This document shows, in pieces, positions 7,808-17,775 of a stretch of 64,000 nucleotides of DNA. The notes under the pieces were generated by a model. The model was given only the letters and a program-made list of their open reading frames with translations. It made no database searches and was not told where the DNA came from. Made by a program: the position numbers and the translations under genes. The DNA comes from Synechococcus sp. PCC 7335 (lineage in GTDB: Bacteria; Cyanobacteriota; Cyanobacteriia; Phormidesmidales; Phormidesmidaceae): contig NZ_DS989904.1 of NCBI RefSeq assembly GCF_000155595.1, forward strand, positions 752,477 through 816,476, in the 5' to 3' direction. How positions within the stretch are numbered: position 1 is the stretch's first letter; the number at the start of each line of letters is the position of its first letter.

Positions 7808-8983
7808 ATGACATCGGTATCGACAACCGCACTCAATCCCTCTTGTTCGAAGCCCTCTCACTCGAAGAGTCCTCACAGTCAGCTAGCTGTGCCCTTAATC
7901 GATCCTCCCTCAACCCATCCTTCACGAAAACCTAGGCTTGTGGTCACTTTGGGCGATCCGGCAGGTATCGGTCCAGAAGTTGTGATTAAAGCCCTGAGTA
8001 ATCCAACCTTTCTAGCGCGCGCAGATATCTCTGTGATTGGCAGTCGTCGTCTGTTTCAAAACACCTACACCCGTCTCGTTGCCGCTCATCCTCACCTTAT
8101 TGAGCCGGATAGTCTGGCGTTTATTGATGTAGATGCTGACGTGCCATCGGCGATTACCGCTAGCATTATTCCAGGACTGGAAAGCATCAACAGTGGAGAG
8201 ATTAGCTTTCGGACTTTGGAGAGCGCGATCGCTCGCACCTTGAAAGGTGAGTTCGATGGCATTGTTACCGCTCCAATTGCCAAGTCAGCCTGGCTAGCAG
8301 CGGGGCACAATTATCCCGGGCAGACCGAACTGCTCGCAGAGATGTCAAATACGCATCGATTCGGCATGCTATTCGTTGCTAAATCGCCCCAAAATGGCTG
8401 GCTCTTGAGAACATTGCTAGCAACCACACACATCCCATTGCAAGCAGTTCCGCAGGCGCTAACGCCTGAAGTAATGACCGCTAAGCTAGAGCTTTTGATC
8501 GATTGTTTGCAAAATGACTTCGGATTGAATGAGGCTAGAATTGCGATCGCAGGCTTAAATCCTCATAGCGGCGAACAAGGGCAGCTAGGCACAGAAGAAC
8601 AAGACTGGCTAATTCCGTGGATCAAAGACCAACAGCAGCGATTTACTCATATCCAATTAGACGGGCCGATTCCGCCAGATACAATGTGGGTCAACCCTGG
8701 CCAAGCTTGGCATGGTTCGAGTACTGACTCGAACAGCCATCAACACAGAGCACACGATGGCTACCTAGCGCTTTACCACGACCAGGGGTTAATACCAGTC
8801 AAACTGCTTGCCTTTGATCTAGCTGTCAACACGACCATCGGACTACCCTTCATTCGCACGTCGCCTGACCACGGAACCGCTTTTGACATTGTGGGAAAAG
8901 GACTCGCTCGTCCGCAAAGTACAGAAGCTGCGTTGGACTTAGCGATTGAACTGGCCACTCAGCGCCTACGGAAATCGCAATAG
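7808..8983 (+). CDS. pdxA: 4-hydroxythreonine-4-phosphate dehydrogenase
   Basis: Cytoplasmic NAD-dependent enzyme of pyridoxal phosphate synthesis (DXP-dependent route). The catalytic domain starts about residue 45 with [20 protein letters not shown]; later motifs are [34 protein letters not shown] and [17 protein letters not shown] (metal-binding histidines). The length of 391 residues exceeds the usual 330-350 because of a Ser/Pro-rich leader of about 40 residues. ATG at 7808 was chosen; a TTG four codons earlier (7796) is in frame. It diverges from petM and converges with the DUF72 gene. Confidence 0.93.
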   Translation: MTSVSTTALNPSCSKPSHSKSPHSQLAVPLIDPPSTHPSRKPRLVVTLGDPAGIGPEVVIKALSNPTFLARADISVIGSRRLFQNTYTRLVAAHPHLIEPDSLAFIDVDADVPSAITASIIPGLESINSGEISFRTLESAIARTLKGEFDGIVTAPIAKSAWLAAGHNYPGQTELLAEMSNTHRFGMLFVAKSPQNGWLLRTLLATTHIPLQAVPQALTPEVMTAKLELLIDCLQNDFGLNEARIAIAGLNPHSGEQGQLGTEEQDWLIPWIKDQQQRFTHIQLDGPIPPDTMWVNPGQAWHGSSTDSNSHQHRAHDGYLALYHDQGLIPVKLLAFDLAVNTTIGLPFIRTSPDHGTAFDIVGKGLARPQSTEAALDLAIELATQRLRKSQ

Positions 8984-9024
8984 CTCAAAAATCAAGAGTG
9001 CTCAGAAGTGCTCTAGACAGGTAC

Positions 9025-9939
9025 TCAAAACAAGCGTAACTGCTCTAGAGGCTGCTCTAAGTGCATCCAAGGCAAAGGGGGTACCTTCACGTTTGCGGCT
9101 TCTAACATCGTTTGAAAATGCCGAGCGACTCTAGGCGACTCTACTTCCATCGGGCAGTGTACAAAAAAGTAAACCTGCGTCCCGATGCTCAGCCATTCGT
9201 CAACTTTGCTTACCCACTCCGCTAGATAGCCCTGATTGCGGACTATGTGTGGATGGCTGATGTAGCGAACAATTGCGAAGTCGCTCGTTACTTGGGGCTG
9301 CAAAGGAACCTTTGGCTTTCGCCGAGTAGAGTACATTTGCGGATCGATATCACCTTCGTCTTCATGAACGTACATCATCCGGCTATCTAGCAATACCTGG
9401 CCTACATTTAGAGTTGTCAATAGCACTCTCAGTCGATCTACGAAGGGTGGCCGAAACCAATCTAGGTGCCGCACTTCTACGGCCACTGGCGTAGACTCTT
9501 TGGACAAAGCTTCTAGAAAGTTCTTTAGATCGTTAAATGCAGCCGGAGAATAGCTTGGCGGCAGCTGAATCATAATCGGACCTAGGCGAGTACCTAATCC
9601 TTGCTGCATCAAGGACAAGAAAGACTGCGCTGCTGGTAAATGTGCCACCAATGGACCCGCGTGAGTAACCTGGCGAGGCAGCTTTGGACAAAAGCGAAAG
9701 CCTGAAGGCGTATTGTCCGACCAGCGCTTCACCACCTCTAGCGAAGGCACCGAATAAAAGGTTGTATTACCTTCTACACCTAACATTCGCTCGCCATAGA
9801 GCCTCAAAAAGTTTGTTGGCTGACTCTTTGCTGGATAGAAGCTACCCACCCAGTCTTTGAACGCCCAAACGGCACAGCCCAGTCGAAAGTTGAGCGGGTC
9901 TGACCACGGTTCTTGCTTTACTGCACTCAAGTCAGCCAT
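9025..9939 (-). CDS. DUF72 (YecE-like) protein
   Basis: TIM-barrel-like family DUF72. Visible motifs are RLGCAVWAFKDWVGSFYP at the N-terminus, VEGNTTFYSVPS, FRFCPKLPRQVTH, a long IMIQLPPSYSP strand, VAVEVRHLDWF and the C-terminal VYFFVHCPMEVESPRVA. The molecular function is unknown. ATG at 9939 was chosen; an in-frame GTG at 9957 adds six residues and has an AAGGTGG sequence near it. Convergent with pdxA, with a 41-base gap. Confidence 0.88.
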   Translation of the reverse strand: MADLSAVKQEPWSDPLNFRLGCAVWAFKDWVGSFYPAKSQPTNFLRLYGERMLGVEGNTTFYSVPSLEVVKRWSDNTPSGFRFCPKLPRQVTHAGPLVAHLPAAQSFLSLMQQGLGTRLGPIMIQLPPSYSPAAFNDLKNFLEALSKESTPVAVEVRHLDWFRPPFVDRLRVLLTTLNVGQVLLDSRMMYVHEDEGDIDPQMYSTRRKPKVPLQPQVTSDFAIVRYISHPHIVRNQGYLAEWVSKVDEWLSIGTQVYFFVHCPMEVESPRVARHFQTMLEAANVKVPPLPWMHLEQPLEQLRLF

Positions 9940-10123
9940 ATACCACTTAGCTACCACCTTTAGCCGCTATCAGCTTTAGCTATGTACCCACGCAGCTTAA
10001 GCGATCTGAAAACGCAGCGCTTGAAGCTTTCTGTCAGTACCTATCTCTCAGCAGACTGTCAGAATTTATCCGACTAGCCTCTATATATTAGGAGTAAAAT
10101 TGTCGCCATCTTAAAAACAGACT

Positions 10124-11131
10124 ATGGTCTTTCCTCGTATTCGTCCCGAGTGGCAGCTCTTGGAGCATCAGGCTACTGCTGAGAGTGTCTTCTATAATCG
10201 CAAGCGTTCTAGAAGGCAGTTCTTAAAGGCGGCGGCTGGCGTAGGAATTGGCATGGGAAGCGCGATCGCCCTCAATAGCTGTCGCCCCCCACTCAGTGAA
10301 GATGATCGCGACGACTTTGAAGCAACGCTTGGACGCAAGCTTTCAAACTTTCGTACTCATCCCGATTTTGAGTCACTTGCTGATAGTCCCATTACAGAAC
10401 AGCAGTATGCCAGTCGATTCAACAACTTCTATGAATTTGGCGGAACTAAAGACATTTGGCGCCAAGCCCAAGCCCTTCCTTCTGAAGACTGGAAGCTGAG
10501 TGTTGGTGGCCTCGTAAACCAGCCCAAAACCTACGATGCCGACGATCTTCTCAACACGTTCGACTTAGAAGAGAGAATCTATCGGTTCCGTTGTGTCGAA
10601 GCTTGGGCGATGGTCGTTCCGTGGTTAGGATTTCCCATGAAGAAGCTGATTGAAGCCGTAGATCCAAAGCCTGAAGCCAAATTCGTCCGGTTTGAATCTT
10701 TCTTTGATCCTAGCGTCATGTCTGGCCCTAATCTTTCATTATCTAGTCTGCCTTGGCCCTATCATGAAGGCTTACGCATCGAAGAAATGGCAAACGAGTT
10801 GGCCTTCTTTGCGGTAGGTATCTATGGTCGCACGCTACCCAAGCAGCACGGTGCGCCTATCCGGATGGTGCTGCCTTGGAAATATGGGTTCAAAGGCGCA
10901 AAGTCCATTGTCAAGATAGACTTCGTTGCTGAGCAGCCCACGACCTACTGGAACATTATTTCGCCCAACGAATACGGGTTCGAGGCGAATGTGAATCCTC
11001 AGGTTCCTCATCCCAGATGGTCACAGACTCAAGAACGCTTGATGGGCGAAGGCAACGATTGGGATTGGGAAAAGCAGCCTACCCGCTTGTACAACGGGTA
11101 TGGTGATTATGTTGCCAAGCTGTATGTCTGA
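10124..11131 (+). CDS. msrP: Periplasmic methionine sulfoxide reductase, molybdenum subunit MsrP (YedY)
   Basis: Molybdopterin enzyme that repairs oxidised methionines in exported proteins. Residues 28-50 hold a twin-arginine signal (RSRRQFLKAAAGVGIG). The Mo-ligating cysteine is Cys157 in FRCVEAWAM. Downstream are GFPMKKLIE, the LPWPYHEGLRIEEMANEL segment and GAPIRMVLPWKYGFKG, typical of the sulfite-oxidase fold. Length 335 matches the family. No msrQ haem partner is adjacent, so its electron donor must be elsewhere. A 17-bp tandem repeat starts within the last codons and covers the stop. Confidence 0.93.
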   Translation: MVFPRIRPEWQLLEHQATAESVFYNRKRSRRQFLKAAAGVGIGMGSAIALNSCRPPLSEDDRDDFEATLGRKLSNFRTHPDFESLADSPITEQQYASRFNNFYEFGGTKDIWRQAQALPSEDWKLSVGGLVNQPKTYDADDLLNTFDLEERIYRFRCVEAWAMVVPWLGFPMKKLIEAVDPKPEAKFVRFESFFDPSVMSGPNLSLSSLPWPYHEGLRIEEMANELAFFAVGIYGRTLPKQHGAPIRMVLPWKYGFKGAKSIVKIDFVAEQPTTYWNIISPNEYGFEANVNPQVPHPRWSQTQERLMGEGNDWDWEKQPTRLYNGYGDYVAKLYV

Positions 11132-11172
11132 TGTGACTAGATGTCTGATGTGACTAGATGTCTGATGTGACT
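11124..11172 (+). repeat. 17-bp tandem repeat (about 2.9 copies) over msrP stop codon
   Basis: Unit ATGTCTGATGTGACTAG at 11124-11140 and 11141-11157, with a partial third copy 11158-11172. The msrP TGA stop is inside the first unit. A further degenerate GTGACTAA follows. Confidence 0.9.
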
Positions 11173-11213
11173 GACTAACGTGACTAAGATACTTTTTATT
11201 GAGAGGGGCCACT

Positions 11214-11441
11214 ATGCATGAGCACATCGCTATTCCTGATTATCCAGCAGTTACCTGGGCTTTCATCTACCGAGGGATGAAAGTTGAGGTAACCAAGTCT
11301 ACGCACCACGAGCAACAGATCTATTCAGCTTGGGTAACCTACGACACTGGCAGCGCCGTGGCTGTACCGAGAGCAGATAGCCCAGAACGCGCGATCGCCC
11401 AGGCTAAGAAATGGATACACACTCACTTCGATTGGCAATAA
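11214..11441 (+). CDS. Small conserved-looking hypothetical protein
   Basis: The product has 75 residues from ATG 11214, which is preceded by GAGAGGGG at a good distance (an upstream TTG at 11201 region is less likely). It reads as one small alpha-beta domain: WAFIYRGMKVEVTKS, a Tyr/Trp strand (YSAWVTYDTGSAVAVP), then a helix with PERAIAQAKKWIHTHFDW. The pattern resembles small cyanobacterial proteins of unknown function. No motif assigns an activity. It follows msrP after the tandem repeat. Confidence 0.7.
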   Translation: MHEHIAIPDYPAVTWAFIYRGMKVEVTKSTHHEQQIYSAWVTYDTGSAVAVPRADSPERAIAQAKKWIHTHFDWQ

Positions 11442-11600
11442 CACCTAGACGCTTTGCTGCAGGCATAGACTTGCCAGACTTGATATATCTACGTATATCC
11501 ATGTAATTACACAGATACAAACATCACCTACTGGGAACATTTAGTACGTAGCTTAGCGAAGCATGAGTCGACAGAGTACTCAAAGCCGTACGGGGTTCCT

Positions 11601-11804
11601 ATGGATACAGATACATCTTCAGTCACTACTTATCTGGTTGACTACGCAGCCGAGGGCGACGAACTGACCGATCTACTAAAAGCGCTTATTCCCTCTGGGC
11701 TAAGCGAACTAGACCTTGCCCACGCACCCAAAAGCGTGCCCTCAAGAGCTTCTATCAAGGCTATTCGCATCCCTTGTAAGCTGCGTAAGTCCCTGAGTGC
11801 CTAA
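11601..11804 (+). CDS. Small hypothetical protein
   Basis: A 67-residue frame from ATG 11601. The first half is acidic (DTDTSSVTTYLVDYAAEGDELTD as a strand and helix), the second half basic (ending IPCKLRKSLSA). I do not recognise it. There is no strong ribosome site. It is convergent with pheS. A real but lineage-specific gene is plausible; a chance frame cannot be excluded. Confidence 0.4.
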   Translation: MDTDTSSVTTYLVDYAAEGDELTDLLKALIPSGLSELDLAHAPKSVPSRASIKAIRIPCKLRKSLSA

Positions 11805-11830
11805 ACCCGACAGCTATCCTAAAAGCTATC

Positions 11831-12835
11831 CTAGAACTGCCTCAAGAATCTCAGATCGCTCTTGTAAAGGCGTCTGATATCGTCAATTTTACTCTGGACC
11901 ATGGCCAAACGCTCTACACCTAAGCCCGCTGCGAACCCGGAATAAGTCTCGGGGTCGCAACCCACCGCCTTGAGCACATTAGGATCAATCATGCCGCAGC
12001 CCATCACCTCTAACCACTGACCTTGCCAACGAACATCCACTTCCGCAGAAGGCTCGGTAAAGGGAAAATAACTGGGGCGAAAACGGACTTCAATATCGCC
12101 AAACAGCGCTTCCAAAAATAGTTGGACTGTACCGCGCAAGTCGGTGAAAGTGATGTCTTTATCGACCGCAAAAAACTCAATTTGATGAAAGACCGCAGAG
12201 TGGGTCGCATCAACTGTATCGCGACGGTAGCAGCGCCCAGAAGCTAGGACTCGCATCGGTGGCTGGTTATTCTCCATGTAGCGAATTTGCGTATTAGATG
12301 TATGAGTACGCATGAGCTGACCGCCAGGTAGATACAGCGTGTCTTGCATATCGCGAGCAGGATGATCTGGCAAGAAATTCAGCGCTTCAAAGTTGTAATA
12401 GTCACTTTCAATTTCTTGGCTTTGGGCAACGGTATAGCCAAGCCCAACAAAGATATCAGTGATTTGGTCGATGATGCTATTAATTGGATGAACTCGGCCT
12501 TGAGGCGCGTAGACACCTGGCATCGTTACATCTATAGTCTCGGCAGCTAGCTGAGCCTGCATCTCGGCAGCTTGTAACTCTGACTTGCGCTGATCAATAG
12601 CCGACTGCAAAGCGCTCTTAGCCTGATTTGCCGTAGCGCCAACCTTGGGCCGCTCGCTGGCTGAAAGCTTACCCATGCCACCTAATACTTTAGAAAGATC
12701 ACCTTTCTTTCCTAAATATCTAACGCGGGCTGCCTCTACCTCTTCTAGGCTACTAGCGGCGATAATATCTGCTATGGCACTCTGCTGGACGGCACTGAGC
12801 TGAGATTCGATTTCGGTTGAGGTGGTGGCGCTCAC
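11831..12835 (-). CDS. pheS: Phenylalanine-tRNA ligase alpha subunit
   Basis: Class II aminoacyl-tRNA synthetase subunit that forms an alpha2beta2 enzyme with PheT (not in window). After an N-terminal coiled-coil (about residues 1-90), the catalytic core shows [51 protein letters not shown], motif 2 [21 protein letters not shown], and motif 3 [16 protein letters not shown] at 12835 is preferred; a TTG at 12850 would add five residues. Convergent with the small ORF and divergent from surE. Confidence 0.95.
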   Translation of the reverse strand: MSATTSTEIESQLSAVQQSAIADIIAASSLEEVEAARVRYLGKKGDLSKVLGGMGKLSASERPKVGATANQAKSALQSAIDQRKSELQAAEMQAQLAAETIDVTMPGVYAPQGRVHPINSIIDQITDIFVGLGYTVAQSQEIESDYYNFEALNFLPDHPARDMQDTLYLPGGQLMRTHTSNTQIRYMENNQPPMRVLASGRCYRRDTVDATHSAVFHQIEFFAVDKDITFTDLRGTVQLFLEALFGDIEVRFRPSYFPFTEPSAEVDVRWQGQWLEVMGCGMIDPNVLKAVGCDPETYSGFAAGLGVERLAMVQSKIDDIRRLYKSDLRFLRQF

Positions 12836-12955
12836 GGCTACTCCAAACAAGATTTAAACAAGCAGGCTATAGAGAACCTACTAATTGTGCAAATTAGTCT
12901 ATGTTAACCTGCCAGAGAGGTCTAGCCCATAGGGACCTTCACAAGGAAGTAAGCT

Positions 12956-13834
12956 ATGAAGATATTGGTGAGCAACGACGATGGTGTGTTCGCGTTGGGA
13001 ATTAGAACGCTGGCAAATAAGTTGGCAAAGGCTGGTCACCAAGTAACCGTGGTTTGCCCTGACCGAGAACGATCAGCAACAGGACACGGATTGACCCTGC
13101 ATGAACCACTTCGGGTAGAGCAGGCAGAAGGTGTCTTTGACCCAGAGGTAACGGCGTGGGCCTGCTCTGGAACACCATCGGACTGTGTGAAGTTAGCACT
13201 AGACGCACTGCTGCTAGAAAAACCAGACTTTCTAGTATCAGGAATCAATCACGGAGCTAATTTAGGAACGGATGTGCTGTATTCCGGCACAGTATCAGCA
13301 GCAATGGAGGGGGTACTAGAAGGCGTGAGCGCGATCGCGATTAGTCTGCTTAGCGGCTACCCTAACTTTCAGCCTGCCGCTAATTTTGCCGTTCATCTGA
13401 TCACAGCGCTAGAAACGCAACCGTTATCTCTGCCGGTGCTCTTGAATGTCAATATTCCACCTGTAGAAGTTGCGAAGATTCAGCCGCCAGTCATCACCCA
13501 TCAAGGCGTACGACGATACTTCGATCAATTTGAGAAACGGGTCGATCCTAGAGGCAGGATCTATTACTGGCTAGCAGGGGAGATTATGGAGGAAGAAGAT
13601 GCTGAAATTCCAATGCCAGTCGAGCAGGCATTTAGCTCGCCGAGTCACACTGTATTGAGTAGAGCTTTGATAGAAGTCGGCCAGCGGTTTATGACAGACG
13701 TGCAGGCCATCAAGAAAAACCACATCACGATCACCCCACTTCAAGGAAATTTAACGGCCTATACAGCGTTGCCGTCTATTGACGCATGGAAGCAGCAAAG
13801 CTTGAAAGAAGTACCGGGTACTGCAAAATATTAG
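12956..13834 (+). CDS. surE: 5'/3'-nucleotidase SurE
   Basis: Metal-dependent nucleoside monophosphate phosphatase. The N-terminal motif ILVSNDDG binds the metal, [14 protein letters not shown] and [25 protein letters not shown] are the hallmark active-site stretches. 292 residues, a little longer than the common 250-265, because of an acidic insertion (about residues 205-220) and a longer tail. ATG at 12956 is preceded by AAGGAAG. Divergent from pheS. Confidence 0.93.
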   Translation: MKILVSNDDGVFALGIRTLANKLAKAGHQVTVVCPDRERSATGHGLTLHEPLRVEQAEGVFDPEVTAWACSGTPSDCVKLALDALLLEKPDFLVSGINHGANLGTDVLYSGTVSAAMEGVLEGVSAIAISLLSGYPNFQPAANFAVHLITALETQPLSLPVLLNVNIPPVEVAKIQPPVITHQGVRRYFDQFEKRVDPRGRIYYWLAGEIMEEEDAEIPMPVEQAFSSPSHTVLSRALIEVGQRFMTDVQAIKKNHITITPLQGNLTAYTALPSIDAWKQQSLKEVPGTAKY

Positions 13835-13954
13835 GATTTGATGTACTTATGTAACGCAGCTCAAGGTTTGTAAAGATTTGTATTTCCTTGCTGCCAGGGG
13901 TGTTGAGGATAATCATGAGAAGATTGTAACGGATTGTTGCTTTGTTTTTAATAA

Positions 13955-14596
<642 letters not shown>

Positions 14597-14667
14597 TCGC
14601 CTTATGGCAATTAGCTTTTGAGTTTATTTAACTAACCGATCAAACATAACTAACTTTGGAGATTTGA

Positions 14668-15165
<498 letters not shown>

Positions 15166-15345
15166 ATCGCGCTCGTAGAGCTAGCAACTCGTAGAGCTGG
15201 CAAGTTGTAGCTCTTGCCTACACTTGTTAGCTCTATCTAGCAACTCTATGGAGAAAAGTAAGCAGACAAGAGTGAGCCTGGTTCAGTTCCCTGACCTATT
15301 GCTTGAAAGACGTTAAAAAAAGCGTGAAACGTTAAAGACTAAAAG

Positions 15346-15391
15346 CTCCTGGCTAATGCCTTTGTGATAGGGATTTCCCAGGAGTTTTTTT
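15346..15391 (+). terminator. Terminator of cpeBA
   Basis: CTCCTGG (15346-15352) and CCAGGAG (15378-15384) flank a 25-base loop and are followed by seven T. It lies 31 bases before cpeZ and may be leaky, as in other cpeBA operons where downstream lyase genes get less transcript. Confidence 0.8.
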
Positions 15392-15421
15392 GTGTTGTAT
15401 TATCTTTACTGATCCGTTGCC

Positions 15422-16051
15422 ATGGTCGCCGACTCTGTTTTTAATCAGCTTAAGCATCCTAATCCAGCTATGCGGCAGCGGGCCATGATAGAGATTGTAG
15501 ATAATCGTGACGAGCAGACTATTCCTAAGCTCATGGCAGCGCTAGGAGAAGACGATGTAGTCTATCGGCGCGCCTGTGTAAAGACCCTGGGTGCGATCGG
15601 CATGGCCTCTGTTCCCAGAGTAGTCGAACAGATGATTAATAGCGAGAACGACACAGTGCGAGCTAGCTGTGCAAAAGCAATGGCTCAAATTGCGGTTTAC
15701 CATCCAGACGAGCCTTTTCCTATCGAAGGTTTAGACGGATTGCGGCAGGCAATGAATGATCCATATCCAGTTGTGCAGATTGCTTCAGTAATGTCGCTAG
15801 GGGAAGTCGGTGTGCCGGCTGTTGACACGCTGCTAGAGGCGCTAAAGACAACAGATAACGTGGCGATCGCCCTTACTATCACAAACACCCTAGGCTCCAT
15901 TGGAGATCCTCGAGCGCTTGAAGTCTTGCGTCAGTTAATTACCGATGATTCGGTCGATAGCTACATCAGGGAAACCGCTGAAAGTGCGCTACCTCGTTTA
16001 GAGCAGATAATAGCAACAAAAGAGGCAAAAGGCAGCCTACGAACTCAATAA
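15422..16051 (+). CDS. cpeZ: HEAT-repeat phycoerythrin maturation factor, CpeZ-like
   Basis: A 209-residue all-alpha protein made of HEAT/PBS-lyase repeats (for example NPAMRQRAMIEIVDNRDEQTIPKLMAAL, then YRRACVKTLGAIGMASVPRVVEQM, and further copies through residue 195). CpeZ assists the lyases that attach phycoerythrobilin to CpeB and stabilises that subunit. Position directly after cpeBA and the length fit CpeZ. In Fremyella cpeY lies in front of cpeZ; here it is missing. IaiH/NblB-like HEAT proteins are the alternative. Confidence 0.78.
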   Translation: MVADSVFNQLKHPNPAMRQRAMIEIVDNRDEQTIPKLMAALGEDDVVYRRACVKTLGAIGMASVPRVVEQMINSENDTVRASCAKAMAQIAVYHPDEPFPIEGLDGLRQAMNDPYPVVQIASVMSLGEVGVPAVDTLLEALKTTDNVAIALTITNTLGSIGDPRALEVLRQLITDDSVDSYIRETAESALPRLEQIIATKEAKGSLRTQ

Positions 16052-16073
16052 GCCTACGCAGCTCCACAATCTT

Positions 16074-16103
16074 CCCTACAAACTCTATCCCTACAAACTC
16101 TAT
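16074..16103 (+). repeat. 15-bp tandem repeat between convergent genes
   Basis: CCCTACAAACTCTAT occurs exactly at 16074-16088 and 16089-16103, followed by a degenerate TTACAAACTCTCT. It sits between the cpeZ stop and the sbcD stop. Confidence 0.85.
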
Positions 16104-16120
16104 AGGGTCTTACAAACTCT

Positions 16121-17422
16121 CTACAAAAGTCTAAGCTGTTGACTGTCTTCTGTTTCGACGCTGAGCAAATCTTCTTTTTCTTCTTTCTCTATAGTCTTAT
16201 CACCGTTCGGGTCTTGGTTCAAAAGCGATTGCGCCGCTTGTAGAATATCTGGAGCGATCGCAACTAAATCTTTTCGATTATCCAAATAAGCCTGTAGCGC
16301 ATTCATTGGCAGCAGCGTATTATCTGTTCCTAGTTCAGGCAGCCTTGGCCTAGAGGTCATGCTAACAAGCTGTGGTTGGATCGTATAGCTATGCGCCGCG
16401 GCTAATACCTCACCAATAACAGCATTATCTATCATCTCTATTTGACTAGCAGTGGCCTGATAAATTACTCTGACTACCGCTTGCGTGATTGCTGCCTGCT
16501 CAATTGCTTCTATCAAGTACGACTGCGGATTCTCTACTTTTGTTAGGTCAACTTCTACAGTTCTAAACGCCCGTGCTGGTAAAGGTTGAAATTCTGCGGT
16601 TGTTTTTCCCTGACTAATCTCTACAAGGACATAGCCTTTTTCTTCCTTTTCCTCACTAAAATCTACCCGTTCAATGCTGCCAGGATAGATAGCCAAGGGA
16701 GATTGGTTGACCTGCTGATACTTATGGACGTGACCCAAGGCAATATAGTCAAAGCAGTCGCGAGCAAGAATCGCCATAGGTACTGTAAATCCTTTACCAA
16801 CCGCTAGGATTTTTTCTGCGCCATAGCGGGCAGTATCTGTCATTACATGCGCTAATAGTACCGTTGGCAGCGCTTTGTCTAATTTGCGAATCTCTCCTTC
16901 TAAAACAATTCGTAGCTTCTCTAATAGCAGCTCGCTGACCTCTTCCATCGAAAGTCCTTGAGTCTCTGGGCGGGTGAGCAGCGTAGAGCGGGTGAGCCAA
17001 GGAAGCGTTACGATTTGAATGGGGCCCCTTTTAGTTTCGATCCGATGCGTCGTTAGGGTATCTCCTACAATAAATCCTGGAACGCCGAGGGTGCGGTAGA
17101 TACAAAGACTAGCTCCGCCTGCACCTTGAGCATGCTGGTCGTGATTGCCCACCAATAGAACAGTCGGGATTTTGGCGTCGACTAGGCGGCAGAATTCCTT
17201 GGCAAATGCCTGTTGTATATAAGGCGGCGGGGTCGCATCAGGAAAGGCATCGCCGCCAAAAAGAACCAGATCCACTTTCTGGGCGATCGCATTGTCTACG
17301 CATTTGCTTAGCGCGCGCGAAAAGTCTTCTAGTCTTGTATTCAATCCTGTTTCTGGGTTAATCCGGCCATGACTAAAGCCACTGCCCATGTGAGTATCTG
17401 ATAAATGCAGAATTTTAACCAT
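16121..17422 (-). CDS. sbcD: SbcD-type DNA repair exonuclease subunit
   Basis: Mre11-like manganese phosphoesterase that with SbcC processes DNA hairpins and ends. Metal-binding motifs occur in order: LHLSDTHMG (residues 5-12), LFGGDAFPD, LLVGNHDQHAQG, TVLLAHVMTD and ALGHVHKYQ. The C-terminal third (capping domain, then an acidic tail ending EDSQQLRLL) is less conserved. 433 residues. No sbcC is adjacent in the window. ATG at 17422. Confidence 0.9.
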   Translation of the reverse strand: MVKILHLSDTHMGSGFSHGRINPETGLNTRLEDFSRALSKCVDNAIAQKVDLVLFGGDAFPDATPPPYIQQAFAKEFCRLVDAKIPTVLLVGNHDQHAQGAGGASLCIYRTLGVPGFIVGDTLTTHRIETKRGPIQIVTLPWLTRSTLLTRPETQGLSMEEVSELLLEKLRIVLEGEIRKLDKALPTVLLAHVMTDTARYGAEKILAVGKGFTVPMAILARDCFDYIALGHVHKYQQVNQSPLAIYPGSIERVDFSEEKEEKGYVLVEISQGKTTAEFQPLPARAFRTVEVDLTKVENPQSYLIEAIEQAAITQAVVRVIYQATASQIEMIDNAVIGEVLAAAHSYTIQPQLVSMTSRPRLPELGTDNTLLPMNALQAYLDNRKDLVAIAPDILQAAQSLLNQDPNGDKTIEKEEKEDLLSVETEDSQQLRLL

Positions 17423-17775
17423 GAATCAAGCTAGAAGCGCAGAACTTGTACAAAAGAGAAACTTGCTTATATTTTATACGCAATGGCAAACGCACCTGAT
17501 GTGACTACTCTAGCACTCATCGTTTTAACCCAGCGTCTAATCTATGCTATCGCCTCTCCTTAAAGATTTTCTTTAGTTGATAAAACGTGGGTAGAACAGC
17601 CGTAGGAGTTGTTAGTGACTCTACTTATTAGAATTCTATTAACTTGTGAATATTGTCGTTAGTCGGCGCTAAAGGTTCTCCTTTTATCGGCAAATCAAGC
17701 TTGGTGTAATTATGTTGGTGTAATTATGTTGAAAGCCAAGAATCTTTCTCTTTACTTGTACACTTTCATCGGCTT
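17423..17775. other. Non-coding stretch between sbcD and histidine kinase
   Basis: About 350 AT-rich bases with no gene-like frame. It contains an exact 14-base tandem duplication, TGGTGTAATTATGT, at about 17701-17729. Probably holds the sbcD promoter. Confidence 0.5.

Noticed and set aside
10248-10499. Alternative plus-strand frame inside msrP
   Set aside because: Shadow of msrP in another frame.
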